NCBI RefSeq assembly: GCF_025147485.1
Contig: NZ_CP102263.1
Location: 3,733,501 to 3,797,500, forward strand
Source of the DNA: Bacteroides uniformis
GTDB taxonomy: Bacteria; Bacteroidota; Bacteroidia; Bacteroidales; Bacteroidaceae
Direction: 5' to 3'
DNA length: 64,000 nucleotides
Positions 1 to 8,331 of the stretch are shown piece by piece. The position numbers and the translations under genes were made by a program. The notes under the pieces are model-generated. The model had not been told where the DNA came from and searched no databases. It saw nothing but the letters and a program-made list of their open reading frames with translations. Each line of letters begins with the position of its first letter. Within the stretch, counting starts at the first letter, position 1.

Positions 1-495
1 CAATCCCAAACGGATGTTCGTCCTCCGGCTTTCCGCATGAAAATCTATCAGTTCGCGGATGATGTAAAGTATATGCTTACGTCCCTTCTTGGGCGGAATA
101 AACTTCTCAATCCGGTCCGAAAAGAAGATGACACCAATCTTGTCATTATTCTGAATGGCAGAGAATGCCAGTGTAGCGGCAATTTCCGTCACCATATCCT
201 TCTTCATCTGCTTTACCGTACCGAACTCCAAACTACCGGAAACATCTACCAACAACATCACTGTCAATTCGCGCTCCTCCTCAAACACCTTGACGTAAGG
301 CTTGTTGAAGCGGGCGGTCACATTCCAGTCAATGTCGCGTATGTCGTCGCCAAACTGATACTCGCGCACCTCGGAGAATGCCATACCTCTACCCTTGAAG
401 GCAGAGTGATACTGCCCGGCAAAGATATTGTTGGACAATCCGCGCGTCTTTATCTCAATCTGACGGACTTTCTTCAAAAGTTCTGTTGTTTCCAT
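1..495 (-). CDS. DUF58 domain protein (N-terminal part, cut by window edge)
   Basis: Minus-strand frame opening with METTELLKKVRQIEIKTRG at 495 and running off the left edge. The readable part contains SAFKGRGMAFSEVREY, GDDIRDIDWNVTARF and a VMLLVDVSGS stretch, the hallmarks of DUF58, a von Willebrand A-like fold. Family knowledge: DUF58 proteins sit next to MoxR ATPases and, in Bacteroides, head the Bat (aerotolerance-type) operon. Here moxR lies just upstream on the same strand (gap 168 bp), so an operon is likely. The substrate is unknown. The rest of the gene is outside the window. Confidence 0.9.
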   Translation of the reverse strand, partial: METTELLKKVRQIEIKTRGLSNNIFAGQYHSAFKGRGMAFSEVREYQFGDDIRDIDWNVTARFNKPYVKVFEEERELTVMLLVDVSGSLEFGTVKQMKKDMVTEIAATLAFSAIQNNDKIGVIFFSDRIEKFIPPKKGRKHILYIIRELIDFHAESRRTNIRLGL

Positions 496-572
496 TGATT
501 TATTTTAATAATCTCATTTAAGCACACAAGCGCAATTTAGTTTATAACAGAAACTTCCCTATGAAAAGGGGT

Positions 573-654
573 GAGGTTTTCGGTACTCAACCCTAAGGTT
601 TACGACGCTAAACCTCAGGTATAGGATTGTAAACCTCAAGTTTACGAAAACCTC
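573..654. repeat. 22-bp-pitch repeat element (locus 1)
   Basis: In the 168-bp gap between moxR and the DUF58 gene, the core AACC occurs at 589, 611 and 632 (pitch 22 and 21) within longer similar units ending in GTTTACG or GTATAGG. The block is bounded by a perfect 10-bp inverted repeat, GAGGTTTTCG at 573-582 and CGAAAACCTC at 645-654. Function unknown. Its geometry matches four other elements in this window. Confidence 0.6.
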
Positions 655-663
655 TATTATGCG

Positions 664-1659
664 TTAGGGCACTTCAACCTTGTTCAGTATCTTGCTGACG
701 ATTTCATCAGATGTCATATTGCTGGCTTCCGCCTCGTAAGTCAAGCCGATACGGTGGCGAAGTACGTCGTGTGCCACAGCGCGCACATCCTCCGGAATGA
801 CATAACCGCGACGCTTGATGAACGCGTAGCTACGGGCAGCCAAGGCCAAGTTGATGGAAGCACGGGGCGAACCGCCGAAACCAATCATGTCTTTCAGTTC
901 TTTTAAATCATATTTTTCCGGATAACGGGTAGCAAATACAATATCAACAATATATTTTTCTATTTTCTCATCCAGATACACCTGGCGAACCACTTTACGA
1001 GCTTCAATAATTTCGTCTGCCTTCAAAATGGGCTTCACTTCAAATTTATCACCATTGATATTCTGACGGATAATCAGTTTCTCCTCTTCCAGCTTCGGAT
1101 AGTCTATTACGACTTTCAGCATGAAACGGTCCACTTGCGCTTCGGGCAGCGGATAAGTACCTTCCTGCTCGATAGGATTCTGTGTGGCAAGCACCAGGAA
1201 TGGTTTGGGCAACCCGAAAGTTTCATTGCCGATAGTAACTTGACGTTCCTGCATGGCTTCCAGCAAAGCACTCTGTACTTTGGCCGGAGCACGGTTGATT
1301 TCATCAGCCAAAACAAAGTTTGCGAAGACCGGACCTTTTTTTACTTGGAACGTTTCATCCTTCTGGCTGTAAACCATTGTACCTATTACGTCGGCAGGCA
1401 ACAAGTCAGGCGTAAACTGAATGCGGCTGTATTGCGCATCAATCAACGAAGCAAGCGTCTTGATAGCTAAAGTCTTTGCCAAACCGGGCACACCTTCCAA
1501 CAACACATGTCCATCGGACAACAAACCAATTAACAACGACTCTACCAGATGCTTTTGTCCTACAATGACCTGGTCCATACCTGTGGTAAGATTGGTAACG
1601 AAAGCACTTTGTCTTTCAATCCGCTCATTCAGTTCGCGGATGTCAATTGTTTCAGCCAT
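664..1659 (-). CDS. MoxR family AAA+ ATPase
   Basis: 331 residues, normal for MoxR. The Walker A region is GVPGLAKT (about residues 56-63), Walker B is FVLADEINRAP (about 115-125), followed by the sensor segment LATQNPIEQEGTYPLPEAQ and the C-terminal lid with DMIGFGGSPRASINLA. MoxR ATPases act as chaperone-like maturation factors for partner proteins with VWA or DUF58 domains, and such a partner follows directly downstream. The start at 1659 is the first ATG of the frame and is followed by ETIDIRELNERIERQ. The specific target is not evident from the sequence. Confidence 0.95.
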   Translation of the reverse strand: MAETIDIRELNERIERQSAFVTNLTTGMDQVIVGQKHLVESLLIGLLSDGHVLLEGVPGLAKTLAIKTLASLIDAQYSRIQFTPDLLPADVIGTMVYSQKDETFQVKKGPVFANFVLADEINRAPAKVQSALLEAMQERQVTIGNETFGLPKPFLVLATQNPIEQEGTYPLPEAQVDRFMLKVVIDYPKLEEEKLIIRQNINGDKFEVKPILKADEIIEARKVVRQVYLDEKIEKYIVDIVFATRYPEKYDLKELKDMIGFGGSPRASINLALAARSYAFIKRRGYVIPEDVRAVAHDVLRHRIGLTYEAEASNMTSDEIVSKILNKVEVP

Positions 1660-1836
1660 AAATCAATCTATTTTTTAATGTTTAATTTCTTCATTTATCC
1701 GGTTTTGAACCGGCAATTATTTTTTTCGCTCCCAAAAGTACGGGAATAAATTAACCATACCAACTAATTTTTATTAAAAAACTATGCGAAACCTTTTAGA
1801 TTAAACTACTTTCATAGAGTTTAGTATTTAACAAAA

Positions 1837-1864
1837 AAGAAGCAGTAATTTTTTACTGCTTCTT
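1837..1864 (-). terminator. Rho-independent terminator after HU-LysM gene
   Basis: A perfect 12-bp stem (AAGAAGCAGTAA at 1837-1848, TTACTGCTTCTT at 1853-1864) with a 4-nt loop is followed on the minus strand by a run of T. The stop codon of the HU-LysM gene is inside the stem, so the last codons form one arm. The 190-bp gap to moxR therefore probably separates transcripts. Confidence 0.8.
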
Positions 1865-3034
1865 GGCTAATTTCGGTATCTTGATAGTGGTACCATAAGG
1901 TACATTATCCGGATTCTTGATTACGCCGGGATTATGCTTCACGATATAAGGCCAAAGAGCTTTTGTCCCATAAAAACGAAGCGCTACCCTAGTCAGCGTT
2001 TCCCCTTCCTTGATGGTATAAGTGGTTTCTGTTCCCACAATCGTATACCCCACAGAATCCGGCTCAAACGGTGCAACTGTCTTTTTCTGCTCTTTTTTAG
2101 GAGCGGGAGACTGTGCCTGTACATTTTCCTTTGGAGTTGTTGTAAGCGCAGGAGTTGTTGTAGCAACAGTTTCTGCCACAGTATCTGTCCGGGCAGGAAC
2201 TACAACATCTTTTGAAACAATGCTGTCTGTCAAGGCAATATTGTCTTGACCGGCAGGGACATCCACCTTTTCAGTAACAGATTCCTTCACATCCGAGTCT
2301 GCAACCTCTTCTACAAGAGGCTTTGCAGTAAGTTTGTCAAGCAAGTCCGGATAATACATGAAAGCTACGGCACCACCACACAACAACACTACAAATACAA
2401 CGATGCCTATAAAATATTTCATAGTCGAAGAATCTGCCGTATCTTTTATCACTGGCTCAGACGGTTCCGGTTCAACAGCAACTATATTTTCAGGCATTGC
2501 TTCAGGTTCAGTTTTTTCCGGTTTCTCCTCTTCAACTTCCGGTTCGGGCTCAACTAACGGCTCTTCGACTACAGTTTCCACCAAAGGTTCTTCTATCGTG
2601 GCTTCTTCCACTAAGGCAACCTTCTCCTCCACCTCTTGTTCCGGAGTTTTGATTTCAGTATCTTCATCATCTTCACTGTCATTTTCCTGCAGGGTGTCCT
2701 CAAGCACCGTAGCGTCATTCAAAACTACAGTTTCAAAATGCGAAAATGGTCTATTGATAATATCTTTCAAAGCCGGTTCCGGTGTAAACGACACTTTTGT
2801 ATGCCCTTGTATCTCAAACCTTTCCCCCGTATTCACATTAACGCTTTCACGACTCCCGACATCTATCAGCTTGAAAGTCCCCAAACCTCGTATCTTCACA
2901 TATTTGTCCTTCTCCAAAGACTCCTCAATCAGCTGGAAGAATTCTTTCACAAAACTATCCGCATTCTTCTTGCTCATGCCATGCCTTTCAGCCAGCGTGT
3001 CAATCAGGTCTTGTATGTTCAGTTTCTCGTTCAT
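1853..3034 (-). CDS. HU-family DNA-binding domain / transmembrane / LysM fusion protein
   Basis: 393 residues in three parts. Residues 1-100 are an HU/IHF-type domain (KIRGLGTFKLIDVGSRESV matches the HU core). Residues 101-205 are a very acidic Glu/Pro-rich linker. Residues 207-228 form one hydrophobic membrane span, followed by a Ser/Thr/Pro-rich spacer and a LysM domain at about 339-388. The order implies DNA binding in the cytoplasm and glycan (peptidoglycan) binding in the periplasm, so the protein could tie chromosome to cell wall. That role is inference. A second HU gene lies 26 bp upstream on the same strand, so the two are probably co-transcribed. Its stop codon is inside the terminator stem. 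Confidence 0.85.
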   Translation of the reverse strand: MNEKLNIQDLIDTLAERHGMSKKNADSFVKEFFQLIEESLEKDKYVKIRGLGTFKLIDVGSRESVNVNTGERFEIQGHTKVSFTPEPALKDIINRPFSHFETVVLNDATVLEDTLQENDSEDDEDTEIKTPEQEVEEKVALVEEATIEEPLVETVVEEPLVEPEPEVEEEKPEKTEPEAMPENIVAVEPEPSEPVIKDTADSSTMKYFIGIVVFVVLLCGGAVAFMYYPDLLDKLTAKPLVEEVADSDVKESVTEKVDVPAGQDNIALTDSIVSKDVVVPARTDTVAETVATTTPALTTTPKENVQAQSPAPKKEQKKTVAPFEPDSVGYTIVGTETTYTIKEGETLTRVALRFYGTKALWPYIVKHNPGVIKNPDNVPYGTTIKIPKLAKKQ

Positions 3035-3060
3035 AATACGGGAGATTTTTTAAAAGCCGG

Positions 3061-3333
3061 TTACTTAAACTTATCCTTTAACAATGTACTCGGCTTATAG
3101 GTCAACACCAATTTGGGAGGCACCAGCATACGTTGCTTTGTAGTCGGATTCACAGATATACGCTCTGCCTTCTTTTTCACTTCGAATGTACCGAACCCTT
3201 GTATAGAGATAATATTCCCCTCCTCCAACTGCCGTGTCATATCTGCCAGCAATGAAGCAACCAGCTCAGAAGTATCTTTCAATGTGTACCCTAACCTCCG
3301 CGACAATTCAGAAGTAAACTCTTTGTTATTCAA
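3061..3333 (-). CDS. HU-family DNA-binding protein
   Basis: 90 residues, the standard HU length, with the family core IISIQGFGTFEVKKKAERISVNP and the C-terminal PKLVLTYKPSTLLKD. HU proteins bend and compact DNA as dimers. The next gene downstream begins with a related HU domain and starts 26 bp away, so they may be expressed together and could heterodimerise (inference). The ATG at 3333 opens with NNKEFTSELSRRLGYT, where HU proteins normally begin. Confidence 0.95.
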   Translation of the reverse strand: MNNKEFTSELSRRLGYTLKDTSELVASLLADMTRQLEEGNIISIQGFGTFEVKKKAERISVNPTTKQRMLVPPKLVLTYKPSTLLKDKFK

Positions 3334-3411
3334 AATGTAAGCCTTTAAATTGAACTACGGTGCTATATTAGCAAATCTTCTTCACATATGCAAGAAGATA
3401 AGGAAAAATCT

Positions 3412-4710
3412 TTAAATTATTCGTCCAAAAAGGTCGAAATCATCGGATTTTACTATCTCTACGTGGTAAAAGTTACCTATATGCAACGCCCTGTCTCCAC
3501 GCTCAATCAAAACCTCAGGATCCACTTCGGGAGAATCAAATTCTGTACGTCCAATATAATATTCGCCTTCCAGCCGGTCAATGATTACTTTCATCTGCCT
3601 GCCTACTTTCTCCGCACTCAACTCCCCTGAAATGCCTTGTTGAATAGACATTAACTCATCCAAGCGCGCTTGTTTCACTTCCTGGGGAATAGAATCCTCA
3701 TATTCAGCAGCGGCATACGTCCCTTCTTCTTCCGAATACGCAAAAGCCCCCATTCTATCGAAACGCACTTTACGGACAAACTCTTTCAGCTCCTCAAAAT
3801 CGGCTTCAGTTTCTCCTGGATGCCCCACCATCAGTGTAGTACGGAGATGAATACCGGGAACCTCCTCACGGAATTGTTCTATCAGCTTATACGTCTCATC
3901 CTTCGTCACATGGCGACGCATCTTTTGCAGCATATTGTCACTGATATGTTGCAGGGCAATATCCATATATTTGCATACATTGTCACGCTCGCGCATCACA
4001 CGGAATAAATCAGCCGGAAAATGTGCCGGATAGGCATAATGCAAGCGTATCCACTCCACTCCGGGAATATCCGAAATCCGCTCAACAAGCTCGGGCAACA
4101 TTTGCTTCTTATATAAATCTACTCCGTAATAGGTCAACTCCTGGGCTATAACCTGGAATTCCTTTACACCCCGTGCAACCAAATACTTCACCTCGTCAAG
4201 TATCTCCTCCATCGGGCGCGACACATGCCGTCCCGTAATGATGGGAATAGCGCAATAAGAACATTTACGGTCACATCCTTCGGATATCTTCAAATAGGCA
4301 TAATGCTTGGGAGTGGTCAATGTGCGCTCTATGTGCAGCTCGTCATGATAGGCCTTTCCCAAATCCTGCAACAACTCTCTCCAATTGAATTTACCATAGA
4401 ATTTATCCACCTGGGGAATTTCAACGGCCAATTCCTTCAGATAACGTTCCGAAAGGCAACCCATTACATAAAGCTTCTCCAAGTTTCCTTCCTCCTTGGC
4501 CTGCGCAAATTCCAGAATCATATTAATGGATTCCTCCTTGGCGTCACCGATGAAACCGCAAGTATTGATTACGGCAATCTGTCCCTTCGGTCTTTCCGCA
4601 TCATGTGTCACATGGAATCCCACTTCCTCCAACTGACGCATCAAATGTTCCGAATCCACCAGGTTTTTAGAACATCCTAAAGTGATGATATCTATAGTCT
4701 TCCGTTTCAT
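3412..4710 (-). CDS. rimO: Ribosomal protein S12 methylthiotransferase RimO
   Basis: 432 residues. The N-terminal UPF0004 domain starts with IITLGCSKNLVDSEHL, the RimO form (MiaB differs here). The radical-SAM motif CDRKCSYCAIP lies near residue 145, and a C-terminal TRAM domain ends the protein. RimO adds a methylthio group to an aspartate of ribosomal protein S12 using two Fe-S clusters and SAM. The start overlaps the ftsY stop by 4 bp (ATGA), so ftsY-rimO form one transcript. The ending FDLFGRII is usual for Bacteroidales RimO. Confidence 0.97.
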   Translation of the reverse strand: MKRKTIDIITLGCSKNLVDSEHLMRQLEEVGFHVTHDAERPKGQIAVINTCGFIGDAKEESINMILEFAQAKEEGNLEKLYVMGCLSERYLKELAVEIPQVDKFYGKFNWRELLQDLGKAYHDELHIERTLTTPKHYAYLKISEGCDRKCSYCAIPIITGRHVSRPMEEILDEVKYLVARGVKEFQVIAQELTYYGVDLYKKQMLPELVERISDIPGVEWIRLHYAYPAHFPADLFRVMRERDNVCKYMDIALQHISDNMLQKMRRHVTKDETYKLIEQFREEVPGIHLRTTLMVGHPGETEADFEELKEFVRKVRFDRMGAFAYSEEEGTYAAAEYEDSIPQEVKQARLDELMSIQQGISGELSAEKVGRQMKVIIDRLEGEYYIGRTEFDSPEVDPEVLIERGDRALHIGNFYHVEIVKSDDFDLFGRII

Positions 4711-5666
4711 GCATTCTCCCCGAACAGTGAATCAACAAATTCCTTTTTACGGAACACCTGCAAATCTTCCATTCCTTCACCCAATCCAATATATTTAACC
4801 GGAATTTTAAACTGGTCTGAAATGCCGATGACTACGCCACCCTTGGCTGTTCCGTCCAACTTTGTAACAGCCATTGCCGTAACCTCCGTTGCCAGAGTGA
4901 ACTGCTTGGCTTGTTCGAATGCATTCTGTCCGGTTGAGCCATCCAACACAAGCAACACCTCATTTGGAGCATCAGGAACAACCTTCTTCATCACATTCTT
5001 GATTTTCGTCAGTTCATTCATCAAACCGACTTTATTATGAAGGCGTCCTGCTGTATCTATAATTACCACATCGGCATTATTGGCAGTTGCGGAACTCAGT
5101 GTGTCAAAAGCGACAGAAGCCGGGTCAGCACCCATTTTCTGCTTTACAACAGGTACACCTACCCGTTCACCCCATATCACCAACTGCTCCACAGCAGCAG
5201 CACGGAAAGTATCGGCAGCACCCAGATAAACAGACTTTCCGGCTTTCTTGAATTGATAAGCCAGTTTGCCAATCGTAGTAGTCTTCCCTACACCATTGAC
5301 GCCCACTACCATAATGACGTATGGTTTCTTCGCAATCGGTGCTTCAAAGTCATCCACATCCTCCGAATTATTCTCTGTAAGCAACGCTGCGATTTCATCA
5401 CGTAAAATATGATTCAGCTCAGTGGCATTCATATATTTGTCGGCTGCTGCACGCTTTTCGATACGTTCAATAATTTTCAGTGTCGTTTCCACGCCCACAT
5501 CCGAAGTTATCAACACCTCTTCCAGATTATCCAATACTTCATCATCAACTTTTGACTTTCCTGCCACGGCACGCGCAATCTTGCCAAACACACTTTCTTT
5601 GGTCTTAGATAATCCTTTATCTAATGTTTCCTTTTTTTCCTTGGAGAAAAAACTAAAAAATCCCAT
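4707..5666 (-). CDS. ftsY: Signal recognition particle receptor FtsY
   Basis: 319 residues: a short lysine-rich N-terminus (lacking the long acidic A domain of Escherichia coli FtsY), the helical N domain, then the SRP GTPase domain. G1 is GVNGVGKTTTIGKLA (about residue 121), with DTFRAAAVEQL, G3 IDTAGR and G4 TKLDGTAKGG. FtsY receives the SRP-nascent chain complex at the inner membrane. It leads the ftsY-rimO pair. A hairpin repeat carrying a -7-like box lies 41 bp upstream. Confidence 0.97.
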   Translation of the reverse strand: MGFFSFFSKEKKETLDKGLSKTKESVFGKIARAVAGKSKVDDEVLDNLEEVLITSDVGVETTLKIIERIEKRAAADKYMNATELNHILRDEIAALLTENNSEDVDDFEAPIAKKPYVIMVVGVNGVGKTTTIGKLAYQFKKAGKSVYLGAADTFRAAAVEQLVIWGERVGVPVVKQKMGADPASVAFDTLSSATANNADVVIIDTAGRLHNKVGLMNELTKIKNVMKKVVPDAPNEVLLVLDGSTGQNAFEQAKQFTLATEVTAMAVTKLDGTAKGGVVIGISDQFKIPVKYIGLGEGMEDLQVFRKKEFVDSLFGENA

Positions 5667-5705
5667 ACACTAATTATTTTTATGCAACCTGTTTTCGCAT
5701 TCCCT

Positions 5706-5797
5706 GCAAAGATAGTGCAAACCGGATGCAGAATAAAATGAACCCGTTCATTTTTTATGCCGAGGTGCAGCCTATCTTCGCATTTTCAGCAAAGATA
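5706..5797 (-). repeat. Promoter-box-carrying hairpin repeat, copy A (upstream of ftsY)
   Basis: The core at 5706-5781 begins GCAAAGATAGTGCAAACCG and ends GAGGTGCAGCCTATCTTCGC, with a long hairpin between. It is closely related to copy B at 14651-14743. After 8 bp a second GCAAAGATA follows (5789-5797). On the minus strand CAAAGATA reads TATCTTTG, the Bacteroides -7 box, so the element has one box at each end and the inner one (5707-5714) is suitably placed to drive ftsY. Confidence 0.7.
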
Positions 5798-5845
5798 TAA
5801 CAAAACTGACGAATATTAAAAACTTCGTCCTCTTTTTAAAAAGAA

Positions 5846-5876
5846 ATCCCCTTACCGGAAATACCGACAAGGGGAT
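5846..5876 (-). terminator. Terminator of the rpmB-rpmG-DUF4295 operon
   Basis: Stem ATCCCCTT (5846-5853) with AAGGGGAT (5869-5876), partly extended inward by TACCG/CGG pairing, followed on the minus strand by a T-rich run. It lies 40 bp beyond the stop of the DUF4295 gene. Confidence 0.75.
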
Positions 5877-5916
5877 CTTTATAAGTCATCAGCGCTTTAC
5901 AGCCACTGTATTTATC

Positions 5917-6075
5917 TTATTTCTTAAAGAAGTTCTGAACATCTTCATTACGGACCATCTGTTCATCAAAGATGTAAGCACCAGTCTTAGGAGACTTCAC
6001 CATTTTGATAACCTTTGTATAAGAACGTCCTTCTTTGCTTCCTTCGTGCAAGGTTGCTACCGCTTTCTTTGCCAT
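5917..6075 (-). CDS. DUF4295 small basic protein (candidate Bacteroidota ribosomal protein)
   Basis: 52 residues starting MAKKAVATLHEGSKEGRSYT and ending NEDVQNFFKK. It lies 14 bp after rpmG in the same operon and is rich in lysine and arginine, like a ribosomal protein. From memory, DUF4295 proteins are restricted to Bacteroidota, and one was identified as an extra large-subunit protein (called bL38) in a Flavobacterium ribosome structure. I am moderately sure of that link. The gene position fits it strongly. Confidence 0.88.
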   Translation of the reverse strand: MAKKAVATLHEGSKEGRSYTKVIKMVKSPKTGAYIFDEQMVRNEDVQNFFKK

Positions 6076-6089
6076 AAGTTATAGATTTA

Positions 6090-6278
6090 TTATTTAATTT
6101 CTTTATGTACTGTCACTCTCTTCAGAATCGGGTTGTATTTCTTCAACTCCAATCTCTCTGTGGTATTCTTTCTGTTCTTCGTCGTAATATAACGAGAAGT
6201 ACCCGGCATACCGCTATCCTTGTGTTCTGTGCATTCCAGAATCACCTGTACTCTGTTACCTTTTGCTTTCTTTGCCAT
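6090..6278 (-). CDS. rpmG: 50S ribosomal protein L33
   Basis: 62 residues with the L33 pattern: [42 protein letters not shown]. Only one cysteine remains, so this is the zinc-independent (C-minus) form. It sits between rpmB (20 bp upstream) and the DUF4295 gene (14 bp downstream) in a translation operon. Confidence 0.97.
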   Translation of the reverse strand: MAKKAKGNRVQVILECTEHKDSGMPGTSRYITTKNRKNTTERLELKKYNPILKRVTVHKEIK

Positions 6279-6298
6279 AATCAGTATTCTCCTCTACT

Positions 6299-6559
6299 TT
6301 AGCCAATAACTTTAATGCTTTTCCAATCACAATAACCTTTAGCTACCGCATCTTTCAAAGCAGCGTCCAGTCCTTTCTTATTAATAATGCGCAAACCATT
6401 AGCGCAAATGCTAAGGCTGATCCAGCAATCCTGCTCTACATAGTAGAACTTCTTGTTAAACAAGTTCAAATCAAAGGTTCTCTTTGTTCTTCTCTTTGAG
6501 TGTGAAACATTGTTGCCAATCATGGCCTTCTTTCCGGTAATTTGACAAATCTTTGACAT
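6299..6559 (-). CDS. rpmB: 50S ribosomal protein L28
   Basis: 86 residues. It starts [20 protein letters not shown] and contains [19 protein letters not shown] and the C-terminal [13 protein letters not shown], all typical of bacterial L28. It is first in the rpmB-rpmG-DUF4295 operon, which probably has its own promoter in the 121-bp gap after pncC. Confidence 0.97.
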   Translation of the reverse strand: MSKICQITGKKAMIGNNVSHSKRRTKRTFDLNLFNKKFYYVEQDCWISLSICANGLRIINKKGLDAALKDAVAKGYCDWKSIKVIG

Positions 6560-6680
6560 TTCTATCTTAATTTTATAGTTTTCTTTTTTGCCTATTTCAA
6601 ACAGAGCGCAAAGTAAGCACTTTTATCGTTACCAAACAAGTTTTTCTTAAAATAATTCACTGTATGATAGCATTTTTTCC

Positions 6681-7148
6681 TCATTTCAGCTTCTCACAAA
6701 GCAACAAAAGGGCATTTTGAATTGCTTTTTCCACATTTCCCTTTCTTCCCTCGTCTCCCTCCTGCTTCATGGAAACGATTTCATTTTTATAGGCAGCGGC
6801 TATCCACACCGTACCCACCGGTTTTTCCGGAGTCCCACCTCCAGGACCTGCAATACCGGAAGTAGCCACTGCACAATCTGTTTTCAGCGTTTTCATCGCA
6901 CCTTTCACCATTTCTGTAACAGTTTCGCGGCTTACTGCTCCATGTTTTTCCAAAGTTTCGGCAGATACATGCAGCAAAGACATCTTTATTTCATTGGAAT
7001 ACGCCACTATACTACCATTAAAGTATTCCGAACTGCCGGGAACGGAAGTAATCAGAGCGGCAATCCCTCCACCCGTACAACTTTCTGCGGTGGAAAGGGA
7101 CAATTTCTTTGCTTTCAGCAGCTCTCCTACCTTTTCTTCCAACTTCAT
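6681..7148 (-). CDS. pncC: CinA C-terminal domain protein, nicotinamide-nucleotide amidase type
   Basis: 155 residues, the stand-alone CinA C-terminal domain. Visible motifs are [17 protein letters not shown], the [19 protein letters not shown] signature and a [18 protein letters not shown] stretch. The family deamidates nicotinamide mononucleotide to nicotinate mononucleotide in NAD recycling. The N-terminal CinA (MoCF) domain is absent, as in E. coli PncC. It starts 13 bp after the tsaD stop, so it is very likely in the same transcript. Confidence 0.92.
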   Translation of the reverse strand: MKLEEKVGELLKAKKLSLSTAESCTGGGIAALITSVPGSSEYFNGSIVAYSNEIKMSLLHVSAETLEKHGAVSRETVTEMVKGAMKTLKTDCAVATSGIAGPGGGTPEKPVGTVWIAAAYKNEIVSMKQEGDEGRKGNVEKAIQNALLLLCEKLK

Positions 7149-7161
7149 ACCTTATTATATA

Positions 7162-8184
7162 TTATCCTAAAGTTACGCGTGAATAAGCAGGTGCTTCCAT
7201 CGGACAAAAATCCTTATCCATATACTTGAAGTATCCGGTAATGGCAATCATGGCAGCGTTATCCGTTGTGTAGCTGAACTTCGGAATAAATATTTTCCAA
7301 CCATACTTCCCGGCATGCTCACGGAAAGCATTACGCAATCCGTTATTGGCAGAAACGCCTCCTGCAACAGCCACTTCCTTTATTTTATATTGTTTGGCAG
7401 CTTTGCGCAACTTATCCATCAAGATATCTACAACGGTAGCTTCCAGTGATGCCGCCAAATCCGTCTTGTGATGTTCGATGAAATCGGGGTCGTCCTTCAT
7501 CCAGTCGCGCAGAGAGTAAAGAAACGAGGTCTTAAGTCCGCTGAAACTATAATCCAACCCTGGAATATGCGGTTTGCTGAACGAGAAGGCTTTAGGATTA
7601 CCTTGCCGAGCCAGTTTGTCAATAATCGGACCACCTGGATATCCCAATCCCATTACCTTCGAGCATTTGTCAATGGCTTCACCGGCGGCATCATCAATGG
7701 TCTGCCCCAAAATTTCCATATCGTTATAGGCTTTCACCAAGATAATCTGTGAGTTTCCACCGGAAACCAGCAAGCAGAGGAAAGGAAATTCCGGCTGCAC
7801 ATTATCTTCACCTTCTGCTTTAATGAAATGAGCTAAAACATGGCCAGTCAAATGATTAACATCAATCATGGGAATGCCTAATGAACGGGCGAACCCTTTG
7901 GCGAAAGATACCCCCACCAACAATGACCCCATCAATCCCGGTCCACGTGTAAAAGCCACAGCACTCAATTCCTCTTTAGTTACTCCGGCGCGTTTCAATG
8001 CCTCATGCACTACCGGAACTATATTTTGTTGGTGCGCGCGGGAAGCCAGTTCAGGCACTACCCCGCCGTATGCTTCATGCACAGCTTGGCTGGCCACCAC
8101 ATTCGAAAGCAGATAACCATCTTTGATGACAGCTGCAGAAGTGTCATCACAAGAAGATTCTATTCCCAAGATTATTGTACTCAT
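7162..8184 (-). CDS. tsaD: tRNA N6-adenosine threonylcarbamoyltransferase TsaD
   Basis: 340 residues, the family length. It begins ILGIESSCDDTSAAVI, has the metal-binding AHQQN region (the family HxxxH segment, about residues 110-114), then PGLMGSLLVG, GGNSQI and the C-terminal VAGGVSANNGLR and TDNAAMIA. TsaD transfers threonylcarbamoyl to A37 of ANN-decoding tRNAs, working with TsaB and TsaE, which are not in this window. It is divergent from the TamB-like gene, with a -7 box 26 bp before its ATG. Confidence 0.97.
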   Translation of the reverse strand: MSTIILGIESSCDDTSAAVIKDGYLLSNVVASQAVHEAYGGVVPELASRAHQQNIVPVVHEALKRAGVTKEELSAVAFTRGPGLMGSLLVGVSFAKGFARSLGIPMIDVNHLTGHVLAHFIKAEGEDNVQPEFPFLCLLVSGGNSQIILVKAYNDMEILGQTIDDAAGEAIDKCSKVMGLGYPGGPIIDKLARQGNPKAFSFSKPHIPGLDYSFSGLKTSFLYSLRDWMKDDPDFIEHHKTDLAASLEATVVDILMDKLRKAAKQYKIKEVAVAGGVSANNGLRNAFREHAGKYGWKIFIPKFSYTTDNAAMIAITGYFKYMDKDFCPMEAPAYSRVTLG

Positions 8185-8209
8185 AATGTTTATTTACGTT
8201 TAAACGCTG

Positions 8210-8217
8210 CAAAAGTA
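8210..8217 (-). promoter_or_regulatory. -7 box of tsaD promoter
   Basis: CAAAAGTA reads TACTTTTG on the minus strand, matching the Bacteroides -7 consensus TAnnTTTG, 26 bp upstream of the tsaD ATG. I see no clear TTTG -33 partner. Confidence 0.55.
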
Positions 8218-8251
8218 GTGATAAAAGTACGATTCATAACGTATTATTTCA

Positions 8252-8259
8252 TATTTTTG
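8252..8259 (+). promoter_or_regulatory. -7 box of the TamB-like gene
   Basis: TATTTTTG matches TAnnTTTG. It would start transcription near 8266, about 20 nt before the ATC codon at 8287 where the protein-like reading frame begins. Confidence 0.45.
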
Positions 8260-8331
8260 TTGGCTGATTATAAAAATTAACCGCCTATCAGAAAGCTAAA
8301 AAAAACAGTACGCTGGGTACTCGGTATTGTA

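Noticed and set aside
37..498. Plus-strand 153-codon frame at the left edge
   Set aside because: It is the reverse complement of the DUF58 coding sequence, which has family motifs in the minus frame.
2358..3053. Ser/Thr-rich 231-codon plus-strand frame
   Set aside because: It is the antisense of the acidic Glu-rich linker of the HU-LysM gene; GAA/GAG codons read as Ser/Phe codons on the other strand.
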